From NCBI RefSeq assembly GCF_003048835.2, contig NZ_CP060705.1:372001-436000 (forward strand): a stretch of 64,000 nucleotides of DNA. The letters are read 5' to 3'. Positions 24,001-31,974 of this stretch are shown piece by piece. Every line of letters starts with the position of its first letter. Within the stretch, counting starts at the first letter, position 1. The position numbers were made by a program, and so were the translations under genes. The notes under the pieces are model-generated. The model ran no database searches and had not been told where the DNA came from. It was given only the letters and a program-made list of their open reading frames with translations. Origin of the DNA: Campylobacter concisus (GTDB taxonomy: Bacteria > Campylobacterota > Campylobacteria > Campylobacterales > Campylobacteraceae).

Positions 24001-24886
24001 GGTTTAAAATTTCAACCCCAGTGATCTCTGCTTTGCCATTTACGATAGGTATAGGAGGCGCTCCAGTAGGCGTGCCAGTGCTATCAACTGGGATTAGCTC
24101 GTTTGTTATCGTATTTACTTTGTAGTTGCTAGTTTTGCCGCCACCTTTCATGTTTGTCTTTATCGTGATGATGTCGCCATTTTTGGCAACATCTGGGATA
24201 TGGGCGTCTATGCTTGTGATGATTTTCTTGCCATCAGGAGTCTTTGGTAGTGAGTTTAGCTGCGCTCCTCCTAAAAAGCCCTTTTTCTCGCCAGTATCGC
24301 TTGTGAGGTTGAAATTTAGCACGATGTTTGGCTCTGGTTGTGGTGTAAAATTTAGGTTTTCAGCACCAAACCCAGCGTAAGAGACCCCGCCGATTTTAGC
24401 TTCGCCAACTGACCATTTGATCTCGTCATGCCTAGCTTCAAGAGTACGCAAACCTGTGTAGAAGTCGTAGATGTTTGAGTAGTGGCCGCCTAGTTCAAAT
24501 TTAATGCCGCCACTACTGCCAGCAGAGGCGAAGTTATGTGATGATGAGCCGTGAGAAGATGGCTCTTGATGGGAGATTTGATCATCGTCATTTGCGTGTT
24601 CTTTGTGGTTTTCAAGGATGTTTGCGTTTTTTGGGATGACTAGCTCGCCCTTATGCTCAGCAAAGACATTTATAGTGTGAAATACCGAGCTAAAGCCGAC
24701 ATAAGCCTTTTCACCGTCATCAAAAACAATGGTAAGGTTCGAGTTTTCGCTCGTTTTTATATCATCACCAAGGTAAATTTCATCGCCTTTGTGTAGCACC
24801 CTCATAGTGCCGTCCCTGCTTATGGCGATGGCTTCACCCTTGATCTTTTTGATAACGCCGATCCTTATGGCGTCAAAATTTGGCAT
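21041..24886 (-). CDS. LapA/BapA-like retention-module adhesin, N-terminal part (frameshifted)
   Basis: The frame has 1281 residues. The N-terminus (GVIKKIKGEAIAISRDGTMR, then LHKGDEIYLGDDIKT) is a retention module like that of LapA-type biofilm adhesins, which lack a signal peptide and leave by type I secretion. Five repeats of about 128 residues begin near 206, 334, 463, 590 and 718. Four of them carry EF-hand-like loops such as DKNGDGVIDATE, DKNGDGLISSDE and DADGDGLIDD. A PA14-like segment (GWIYIKEDGQYNIAA) lies near the end. The frame then runs off at a T8/A8 tract; one A fewer joins it to the next frame, giving about 1775 residues. No type I secretion genes are in the window. Confidence 0.8.
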   Translation of the reverse strand: MPNFDAIRIGVIKKIKGEAIAISRDGTMRVLHKGDEIYLGDDIKTSENSNLTIVFDDGEKAYVGFSSVFHTINVFAEHKGELVIPKNANILENHKEHANDDDQISHQEPSSHGSSSHNFASAGSSGGIKFELGGHYSNIYDFYTGLRTLEARHDEIKWSVGEAKIGGVSYAGFGAENLNFTPQPEPNIVLNFNLTSDTGEKKGFLGGAQLNSLPKTPDGKKIITSIDAHIPDVAKNGDIITIKTNMKGGGKTSNYKVNTITNELIPVDSTGTPTGAPPIPIVNGKAEITGVEILNHGKTTVTSSYTTGGKTFTAPPTAYELNDTPATSKVTATLDLDKNGDGVIDATELGYGSGTQTSGMKFVVPDELSTGDKITFKLNEPGKPPVEKKFTLDKENGTATDEDGNTYTFTTDENGAVSFSVPNIANITAGSSIETGVVDKFGNVSATSTTPSSSVSDTVKVTLTADKNGDGLISSDEIGDGTSKVEINLPRTIKPKESVTINIGGSPKEFVVSDDGTSVYDKNNPSVVVPIVNGKFEVPGVSVPVAPGSSVSINATVNDEHGTPKPNGTSSQTTPSVVVAPPVKSAKISFDSDLGSSNRTPDGRIDTSENRYNDGDPTKTEASIKIPSMIKEGDKIAIDVTNPDGSKTHKVYTYTNGKIIAPDHNEVPLNDGKFKITVPIEHGKTTSITTTMMDKAGNKGESDTNEIKFSDSPVAKFVKDADGDGLIDDTTGAITTSDVKVYLPSSAVPKDELKISILNPLTNKQSTVSYILDDDGVHMINKKDPSDIKVITDGAITIPDVTVSSKRPTLVDATLIKDDGSAISGTSSGRLFAFGVLDYIDDVKLVTKIDNADIHSAKYLNEEDYEHIISTSQYESNSTQKINYNIALTNDEQPYIKFGINKPDTTSDGKGYVLIEIKDENGNISDSFIAKIENNTVIADFEKAGKKLDRTHHIIDATYVGTDGVPQRDDNLTITVDLDSKPDKLIEADFNNIKNGSSNYAINFSGKGEAANNPHDEKSKDVEVIDAETSDKTTLTLDRNLSYSGSFNVAQNTGSKNYIVERLDDAGNLAVQTVTMVANKGLDVDMWFFDCTNREFMDLYPEVTTHIQHPYGPIYDRKDLNDNKAGYGYHVANHYTQWMEWAGVSATTTYNELSFQGGKDWELSSTRPHKEELNMDDMAKVGHSPYAKDTDHTGAHYNLNKTGNYVLEEAEPVGTDLIMKMKGWIYIKEDGQYNIAAKHFQDMVDVKIADESFGKWAYWFGSGDNGPHGQTHPYNLKKRIL
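21052..21059 (-). repeat. A8 homopolymer at the adhesin frameshift (possible phase switch)
   Basis: Eight T on the plus strand are A8 in the gene. With eight A the frame ends 11 bases later in KKRIL-stop. With seven (or ten) it reads KKGFYRIEV and continues to 19552. The similarity to the paralog crosses this point, so the shift is real relative to the ancestral frame. Slipped-strand switching, recent mutation or a sequencing error all fit. Confidence 0.7.
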
Positions 24887-24954
24887 TTTTTCATCCCTGC
24901 AAAATGTGTGTATTGTAATATCGGAAAATCTCTTAAAAATTTATATAGTTTGTA

Positions 24955-26844
24955 CTACATCACCTCGACATGTACGTTTTTATCTATCTCGACAAAAAAT
25001 GTCTGCCCAGCGTTGTTTTCGCCTCTATAGACTTGATTGACCGCTTCGCCACTTGGCTCTACTGCAAGCTTGTTATAGTCAGCTCCGATGACGCTATGCT
25101 TTACATTTAGAGCGGTTACTTCTGTGGTTGTAGCTTTTATGAAATTCCCAACTAGCTGCACCACGTCGTCACTATCGCCTGAAATTTTAAGGATAGTATT
25201 TAGACTTACTTTACCATCAGGACCCTCGGTAGGGTTGGAGTCTATCATGTCGCTTATGTTTTGCCCGTTTAGCTTTAGCTTCACAGCCTTTGTGCCGTCA
25301 AGCTCGATGCGCTCAAAGCTCTCAAGGCGCTTATCTAGCTCTTCTATCTTTGTTAGATCCACGTTTTGGGTAAAAAGTAGCGTGTCTTTACCGCCTTTTG
25401 CGTCGATATCGTGTGAGTTAAAGATAAATTTATCATCATCGTTGCTGCCAACGTCTTTAGTGCCTTCAAATTTTAGGTCAAATGGCTTATCAAAATCGCT
25501 TGCATTATCGCCAAATCTCACGCCATTTGTTTCTTTTGCCTTATAAAACGTATCGCTCTCTTTTGTCACAAGATGATTGTGTTCAAGAGCCTCCATATAG
25601 GCGTTGCTGACTAGTTTTATGTTAGGGTCATCTGAAATAATTTTATTAGTAGGGCTGATGCCAGAGAATGCTGTAAAATTATAACTATATCTATCATCAG
25701 ATACTTCTATATGTACTTTATAAAAGCCGTAGTCTTCTGTTAAATTTAGGCTACTTGTGCTTACGCCTTGTGGGGCATTGCCTTCATCTCTGCCGCCATT
25801 TTTACTTGCCGATCCAAATGGCTGCCATGAAATTTCTCTACCATCAAATTCAAACTTAATACTTTGCCTTTCAGGCTTTGCATCATAATAAAAATTGTTA
25901 ATATCACTACGATTTTTTATAAATATCCAGCCATCCATGCTGACCATTACTCCATCTGCTGTTATCTTGGACTCATATAGCTTATAGTGTCCGTTTAAAT
26001 TGTGTGGCTTGAAGGGGCTGGTCATATTTTCGCTTAGTCTATCATTGGCATAGTCTGCATTTGAAGCTCTGCCTATCTTAGCGAGCTCCATAGCTGTCGG
26101 AGTACGGTCGCGTAGTCTGCTAGCTTTAGCTGGATCTGATGTGTCGAAATATCCAGGATCAGCCTGTTGCCCACTATAGTAATATAGGTCATTAAAAGTA
26201 CTTGTCGCACTTACGTGATGGCTTGCACTCCACTCTTTTAGTATGCTTTTGCTATTATGCTCTATATCATAATAATCAAGCCCTCGACCATGGTTTCTAG
26301 CTGAGTCATAAAGCCAAATATCTGCATCCAGCCCTCTGTTTGTGACATTTAACACATTTATGGTATCTATAAATGGCTCTTCTTTCGGCTCTGCAGCGCC
26401 GCCGCTTTTTTCTACCTGCGTGCTAGAAGCGCCTGAGACGCTTTTTAGCTCACTTGGCTGGGCGCTACTTATGTTTGGCTCTAAAGATCTGTGTTGGTTG
26501 TAAATTTGATGGATATTTGCGCTATGTCCGCTTGTGACAAAGCTCGCCGCACTTAAAGATATGCCCTCGCTCGCGCCAAAGCCGTTAGAGTGATCGCTCT
26601 CGCCCTTTTCTTCTGCTGGTTTTGTTGAAATTTTTAAAATTTCATCTAAATTTACGCTTTGATGAGCGCTTAAATTTACCTGCTCGCCATCTTCTAAAGT
26701 GATCTTGGCGTCTAAATTTTTAGTAAAAATTTTCTCATCAGCGTAAATCTCATCGCCATCTTTTAGCATTTTTATGCTTCCATCTTGGCTTATGACGTAA
26801 ATTTCACCCTGAACATCTTTTATTATCAATTTTTTATTTTTCAT
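24955..26844 (-). CDS. Retention-module surface protein, short paralog
   Basis: This 629-residue protein is built like the neighbouring giant adhesin without its repeat region. The retention module (VQGEIYVISQDGSIKMLKDG, then DEIYADEKIFT) is at 8-60. A Ser/Ala-rich linker follows (about 85-150), then a domain from GLDADIWLYD through GWIFIKNRS (PA14-like, about 165-370). The end is a single C-terminal unit (IDAKGGKDTLLF...NTILKISGD...QTFFVEIDKNVHVEVM). It is probably secreted without a signal peptide and cell-attached. It lies 68 bases upstream of the longer gene on the same strand, consistent with duplication and possibly one operon. Confidence 0.75.
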   Translation of the reverse strand: MKNKKLIIKDVQGEIYVISQDGSIKMLKDGDEIYADEKIFTKNLDAKITLEDGEQVNLSAHQSVNLDEILKISTKPAEEKGESDHSNGFGASEGISLSAASFVTSGHSANIHQIYNQHRSLEPNISSAQPSELKSVSGASSTQVEKSGGAAEPKEEPFIDTINVLNVTNRGLDADIWLYDSARNHGRGLDYYDIEHNSKSILKEWSASHHVSATSTFNDLYYYSGQQADPGYFDTSDPAKASRLRDRTPTAMELAKIGRASNADYANDRLSENMTSPFKPHNLNGHYKLYESKITADGVMVSMDGWIFIKNRSDINNFYYDAKPERQSIKFEFDGREISWQPFGSASKNGGRDEGNAPQGVSTSSLNLTEDYGFYKVHIEVSDDRYSYNFTAFSGISPTNKIISDDPNIKLVSNAYMEALEHNHLVTKESDTFYKAKETNGVRFGDNASDFDKPFDLKFEGTKDVGSNDDDKFIFNSHDIDAKGGKDTLLFTQNVDLTKIEELDKRLESFERIELDGTKAVKLKLNGQNISDMIDSNPTEGPDGKVSLNTILKISGDSDDVVQLVGNFIKATTTEVTALNVKHSVIGADYNKLAVEPSGEAVNQVYRGENNAGQTFFVEIDKNVHVEVM

Positions 26845-27080
26845 AATTTTTCCTTGTTTTAGTCTAAGCCATATCGGATAAATTTATAAAATATGTATAG
26901 CTAAGGTCTTATTTTGTGGAGATTGTAGTGAAAGAAGCTAGGTATTATTATTGTTTTATATCAAAATAATACCTATAAATTTATCATTGTTTGGTGAGTA
27001 TTTAGACTATTTGTAGGTTATTTTGGTTTTTATAAAACTATATCAAAATCGCGGATATTCAAAACCAAATTCATATTCTT

Positions 27081-28967
27081 TTAAGCACCGTCTATAGGTA
27101 TATTAAATGTAGCCCTATATGAGTTTTTCATATCTGAGTCTTTATTTTTAACTAAAGAGCTGCTCTCATATATACTCTTATCACCGCAGTGGTGAAGATA
27201 TACCTTATCTATATCACTAGCTTCACCTTTTTCGTTTTCAATGATGAGATTATCTAGTGTTAGAGCTAGGCTTGAGCCTGATGTTGATGTAGGTACTACA
27301 TTATTACCAAGAGCTAGACGAAGCTTCATATCAAACATAGCTGAGTCTTTATCATCTCTAAGGGTAAAGTTATTCTCCTTAGCGAAATTTAGAAGGTTAA
27401 AATTTAGATATTCGTCTTTAGATGAGGGGAGTTTAAAGTGGCTCATCTTTACAACACCATCTTCTAGCTTGTACTCTATCTCATCGCTACTTTGTCTTAT
27501 GCTAGTAAAGCAAGCACCCTTTGTCTTGTTTTTATCATCTTTGCCATCATCGTTTTCTTTATAAAGTATCACACTATCTGACTTGGTCTTTGCGTTTTTA
27601 AATTTGATATCTCTATCAGATGAAGCACCATTGTTCTCTTTCTCGTAAGTGTCAAATTTAAAGTCAGTCAGTATTAGTTCGCACAAATTTAGCTTGCCAT
27701 AGTTTGGTCTGCTAGGATTTAGCTCTTTTGGATTTAGCTCACTACAGTCAAATTCGCTTTGGCTAGCTAGCACGATAGTGAAGTTACTCTTTTTAGGCTG
27801 AAATATCCTAATAGGAGTAGCAGTCTTGATAGGGCAGAGTATTAGCATATCCTCTTGTTTATAAAGCTCTTCTTCTCTTCTTTTTAAAAGCTTATTTATC
27901 CTTGAAGCGTTAGATGTAGAAGAGGAGGTTAAATTTACGCAGTAGATATTTTCGGTCTCAAATTTCTTTGATGTCTCAGAGCTTAAAAGAGAATTTAGCT
28001 TACCAGCAAATGGCTTAAATAGCCCCTCGCACTTTGAAGCGGTGTTGTTTGATCTCTCTTCGTCTTTTTGCATAAATTCTAAATGTGTGATGTCCTCTTT
28101 GTGCTCTTTGCCGTTTTTGTCTTTTGTTACATACATAGCTTTTGAGATATTTAGGTGGGTAAAGACATCTATGCACTCGCCAAAGCTGACGTGCTCCATG
28201 CTAGCGGTGCTAGATGAGTCGCTAAGTGCTCTGTTATTTTCATCTGACTCGTAAAGGCCAAACTGAGCTGATATCTTTTGTCTTAAAAGTTTAAGGTTGT
28301 GTGGATTATCACCGCTAAAGCTCTCGTGTGCGAGCCAAAACCACGCTTTAAAGCGACTTTTGCTCTTGATGTATCTTGCTAAAGCTGGGTCGATATTTTT
28401 CTTGCTACTTATGTGAAGCAGGGCTAAAAGCGCCACATTCTCTTTTGATATCTGTGACGTCCCAGATGAAGTGAGCTTGACCTCTTCTAAATTTGCAAGT
28501 GATGAGCCTCTTAGCTTATCTTGTATATCAGCTGCTAGTGGCTTTAGCTTTGACTCTAAAATGGCATTTAACTGCTCATCTTGGCTAAATTTAAACTCAG
28601 GCAATGACTCTGAGCCAGCGCCGCCAGATGCCTTTGCATAAGCAGCCCTTGCGGCGTCATTTATATCGTTAAAAAGCTTTTCTGCATCTATCTTTGAAAC
28701 CACGATTTTGCTTGTAGTGTCGGTTATAGTTTTTCTAACAGCCTCGATAACTTTTGCTTTGCTAGTACCATAAATCTGAGTGCATATCGCGTCTAGATCG
28801 TCTTTGAGGCTAAAGCTATATCCCATAAGTAACTTGTCGTCAGAGATGAAAGGCTTATTGATGTCGGCACTATATGATAGTTTGATGATATCTATTAAGT
28901 TTTCTTTAAAATTTGCATCATTTCTAGGGGTAATTGGCATAAAATTCTTCCTTAATTTTTTCGCCAA
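27081..28967 (-). CDS. Hypothetical protein (628 aa) upstream of adhesin genes
   Basis: The protein has 628 residues and is Lys/Asp/Ser-rich and soluble, with no signal peptide or membrane helix and no family I recognise. The N-terminal third looks helical (DAEKLFNDINDAARAAYAKA). The middle is rich in charged turns. The last 130 residues look strand-rich (LALTLDNLIIENEKGEASDI, then DKVYLHHCGD). It shares strand and neighbourhood with the two adhesins but is separated from them by 236 bases in which I see nothing notable. It could be another secreted or surface-associated substrate, but there is no direct support. Confidence 0.6.
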   Translation of the reverse strand: MAKKLRKNFMPITPRNDANFKENLIDIIKLSYSADINKPFISDDKLLMGYSFSLKDDLDAICTQIYGTSKAKVIEAVRKTITDTTSKIVVSKIDAEKLFNDINDAARAAYAKASGGAGSESLPEFKFSQDEQLNAILESKLKPLAADIQDKLRGSSLANLEEVKLTSSGTSQISKENVALLALLHISSKKNIDPALARYIKSKSRFKAWFWLAHESFSGDNPHNLKLLRQKISAQFGLYESDENNRALSDSSSTASMEHVSFGECIDVFTHLNISKAMYVTKDKNGKEHKEDITHLEFMQKDEERSNNTASKCEGLFKPFAGKLNSLLSSETSKKFETENIYCVNLTSSSTSNASRINKLLKRREEELYKQEDMLILCPIKTATPIRIFQPKKSNFTIVLASQSEFDCSELNPKELNPSRPNYGKLNLCELILTDFKFDTYEKENNGASSDRDIKFKNAKTKSDSVILYKENDDGKDDKNKTKGACFTSIRQSSDEIEYKLEDGVVKMSHFKLPSSKDEYLNFNLLNFAKENNFTLRDDKDSAMFDMKLRLALGNNVVPTSTSGSSLALTLDNLIIENEKGEASDIDKVYLHHCGDKSIYESSSLVKNKDSDMKNSYRATFNIPIDGA

Positions 28968-29089
28968 ATATTAGCATAAACTTAAAAAGTATTCAATAAA
29001 AAACTCTTATAGAGAAAATTTTTTGCTTTTTTCTTTAAATATAGTGGCAAAATTTAGACAAAACGCCAAGATCTAAAAATAGCTTAAAC

Positions 29090-30307
29090 TCAAAGAGCCC
29101 TTATAAACTCTTTAAATTTATCTCCTCGCTCAGCGTAGCTCTTAAACTGATCAAGGCTTGCAGCTGCTGGGCTTAAAAGCGCTATCTCGCCACTTTTAAG
29201 CTCTTTACTTATCTCATTTACAGCGTTTTGTAAAAAGTCGCATTTTAGGGCAGGCACGCTAAATTTAGCAGCTAAATTCATAAGTTTGTCGCTGTTTGAG
29301 CCGATGGCATAAATTTTAACCTTAAGACCCTTTAAATTTTCAAAGAGCTCATCCATGCTAACGCCCTTATCGTCGCCGCCCAGGATCAGGTGCATGAAGT
29401 GATCTTTGTAGCGTTTTACGGCTTGGATGCTGGCGTCTATGTTGGTCGCTTTTGTGTCATTTACCCAGGTTCGCCCCATCTTGTCGGTGAGCTCTTCAAG
29501 CTTGTTTGCTTCAATAACAAATGTGTTCAAAAGTGCCACGTCGCAGCGGTCAAATAAAATTTTCTCCACCGCAAGTGCTAGAAGTGCATCAAGCAAAAAT
29601 GGCGTTTTAAAGGCTATATCGTCTAAATTTACACCGCAAAAACGAGCCAGATCGCTCTCATCTTTATAGGCGATCACTTTTGCTTTGGTTGGCGTGCTAG
29701 CGTAAATTTCAGGCACGATCGCCACGCTCGTTTCGCTCATGCTAACAAGCGGCTTTAGCTTTGCCTTTTCGTACTCGCTCATGTCGCCATGCCAGCTTAG
29801 ATGGTCTGGCGTGATCGGCAAAAGCACGTAAATTCCTGGCGTGGCGCGGTTTGTGTAGTGAAGCGTAAATGAGCTAGTCTCAAGTATCCAAATTTTAGCG
29901 TTTGGCTCTAAATTTGCCAGCGCGATGCCCACGTTTCCGCCCATCACTGAGCCCTTGCTCTCTAGCAGGTGCTGCATCATCTTTGTGGTCGTCGTCTTGC
30001 CATTTGTGCCACTTATCCAGACGTTAAATGGCAAATGCGCCTTGTAAATTTCATAAAAATAGTCATATTCGCTAACTAAATTTCTAGCCTTTTTGATAAG
30101 CTCGTGGTGAGGCGGGATGCCTGGGCTTGGTATCTCTAGGTCGCTTTTTGCTGGGTCAAATTCGCTAACTGGCAAAAGTGCATTGCCAAACTCATCTTTT
30201 AAAATTTCGCTAAATTTATCATCATAGATGTCCCAAAAGCCATCATTTACGAAGTTTTTAGCGATAGCTTTCGTCGTGCCACCATAGCCAAATAGTGATT
30301 TTCTCAT
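29090..30307 (-). CDS. murD: UDP-N-acetylmuramoylalanine--D-glutamate ligase
   Basis: This cytoplasmic Mur ligase adds D-glutamate to UDP-MurNAc-L-Ala using ATP. The P-loop GTNGKTTTTKM lies at about residue 100. HLSWHGDMSEYEKAK and TWVNDTKATNIDAS are the usual MurD landmarks, and GGDDKG is in the C-terminal domain. At 405 residues it is slightly short, as in other Campylobacter. It is the last gene of the mraY-ORF-murD operon, starting four bases after the upstream stop. Confidence 0.95.
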   Translation of the reverse strand: MRKSLFGYGGTTKAIAKNFVNDGFWDIYDDKFSEILKDEFGNALLPVSEFDPAKSDLEIPSPGIPPHHELIKKARNLVSEYDYFYEIYKAHLPFNVWISGTNGKTTTTKMMQHLLESKGSVMGGNVGIALANLEPNAKIWILETSSFTLHYTNRATPGIYVLLPITPDHLSWHGDMSEYEKAKLKPLVSMSETSVAIVPEIYASTPTKAKVIAYKDESDLARFCGVNLDDIAFKTPFLLDALLALAVEKILFDRCDVALLNTFVIEANKLEELTDKMGRTWVNDTKATNIDASIQAVKRYKDHFMHLILGGDDKGVSMDELFENLKGLKVKIYAIGSNSDKLMNLAAKFSVPALKCDFLQNAVNEISKELKSGEIALLSPAAASLDQFKSYAERGDKFKEFIRAL

Positions 30308-30311
30308 GCTT

Positions 30312-30827
30312 TTATCCTCTTTTGCCCCATAAAATTTCTACTATCTCATTAGCACTTAGCTCACGCATCACGCCCTCTATCTCGCGGCGCTCAAAGAGCT
30401 CAAATCTAAACGTATCAGCAAAATTTAGCTTCAAAAACTCCGCAAAATAAGCACCCTCGCAAGCAAATTTTACTCTTATATAAAATGCCTCTAAAAAATC
30501 ATCATCAAATTTAGGCACAGGCGCTAACATGCGCTCCACGATCTCGCTAAGCTCGTCTTTTTTTATGTCAGGCACCAGTTTTGGCTCTGGCAAAGCGATG
30601 TCAAAGGCGAGATTTTCAGAGCCCTCAGCCTCCCACCACTCGTGCAGGCTAAATTTACTCATATCTTTGCCGCTTATCTTGGCTAGACGCTGCTCTACCT
30701 TGTGGTACTCTTCGCCGTCCTCATCGCCAAATTCGTCGCAATAGTCGGTGTAGGCTAAAATTTGCTCCAAAATTTCATCATATTTTTTTCTAGCACTCTC
30801 AAAGTCAGGCTCTATCTGCGCTCGCAT
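30312..30827 (-). CDS. Hypothetical protein between mraY and murD
   Basis: This 171-residue acidic protein is rich in Glu, Asp, Phe and Tyr, with a predicted helical fold and no membrane helix or known motif. It starts three bases after the mraY stop and ends four bases before murD, so it is firmly part of the peptidoglycan-precursor operon. That context suggests a cell-wall or division-related role, without further proof. Confidence 0.75.
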   Translation of the reverse strand: MRAQIEPDFESARKKYDEILEQILAYTDYCDEFGDEDGEEYHKVEQRLAKISGKDMSKFSLHEWWEAEGSENLAFDIALPEPKLVPDIKKDELSEIVERMLAPVPKFDDDFLEAFYIRVKFACEGAYFAEFLKLNFADTFRFELFERREIEGVMRELSANEIVEILWGKRG

Positions 30828-30830
30828 GAT

Positions 30831-31895
30831 CTACCTGATCTTTAGCGCCGTTAGTGCGATCAAATTTGCCAAAAGCGCGATGATCCAAAAGCGCACGATG
30901 ATCTTATTTTCCGCCCAGCCTTTTATCTCAAAATGGTGATGTATAGGCGCCATTAGGAAAATTCTGCGTTTAAAAATTTTAAAACTACCCACCTGCAAGA
31001 TGACACTTAGCGTCTCAACGACAAAGATGAGGCCGATGATGATGAGCAAAATTTCATTTTTGGTCGCAACGCCCATAAAACCGATATATGCACCAACGCT
31101 TAGGCTGCCACTATCGCCCATAAAGACCTCGGCCGGATGGCAGTTAAACCACAAAAAGCCCATGAGCGAGCCAATGAGCGCAGAGGCTACGACTACGCTC
31201 TCGCCAACGCCTGCGATCTTTGGTAAAAGCAGGTACGAGCTAAAGACGGCGTGGCCGCAGATGTAGGCAAAAACGCCAAGAGTTAGAAGCGAAAATATCG
31301 ATGGCACGGCGGCAAGTCCGTCAAGTCCGTCTGTTAAATTTACCGCATTTGAGGCTGCGACGATGACTAGCGTCCAAAAGAAAATGGCAAAAATTTTCAT
31401 ATCAAAGATCGGCTGCTTGTAAAATGGCAGGTAAAACTCGGTGTTTAGCTCTTTGCTGATGTATAAAAACGCTGCGAGCAAAAAGGCGATTAGAAACTGA
31501 AAAAAGAGCTTTGCCTTTGGGCTTAGGCCGGCGTGGTTTTTCGCACCTAAAATTTTGCTGTAATCATCCTTATAGCCAAGCAAAGTAAAACAAACTAGGC
31601 AAAAGAGCGAGGCTAGCACGAAAGCGTTATCAAGCCTAGCACAGATGATCGTGGCGATCACGGCTGTAAAGACAAAGACAAGTCCGCCCATTGTTGGCGT
31701 TTTGGCCTTTTTTTGGTGAGTTTGTGGCGCGAGCTCGTAGATAGGCTGGGCGGCGTTTTTTGCCTTTGCCCAGGCGATAAATTTAGGCATCAGATAAGCT
31801 GTCAAGATAAATGCTATGAAAAACGCGATGCCAGCGCGAACGGTGATATACTGAAAGATATTAAAATTTAAAATTTCGTAGATATAGTAAAACAT
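30831..31895 (-). CDS. mraY: Phospho-N-acetylmuramoyl-pentapeptide transferase
   Basis: This inner-membrane enzyme transfers phospho-MurNAc-pentapeptide to undecaprenyl phosphate, making lipid I. It has about ten membrane helices and the family motifs [20 protein letters not shown] and [12 protein letters not shown]. The start is taken at ATG 31895 (MFYYIYEIL), preceded by AAAGG; an in-frame start nine codons upstream would add non-homologous residues. It heads the operon with the 171-residue ORF and murD, divergent from gpmI. Confidence 0.95.
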
Positions 31896-31928
31896 AGGGG
31901 CCTTTATTTTAAAAAAAAGCAATTTTAG

Positions 31929-31934
31929 TATAAT
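31929..31934 (+). promoter_or_regulatory. -10 box for gpmI
   Basis: A perfect TATAAT lies 41 bases before the gpmI start in the 79-bp divergent region with mraY. As usual in Campylobacter, no clear -35 is seen; T-rich sequence precedes it. Confidence 0.55.
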
Positions 31935-31974
31935 GGCCTTAAAAATTATCTAAATTTAAGGATAAAATTTAAAA

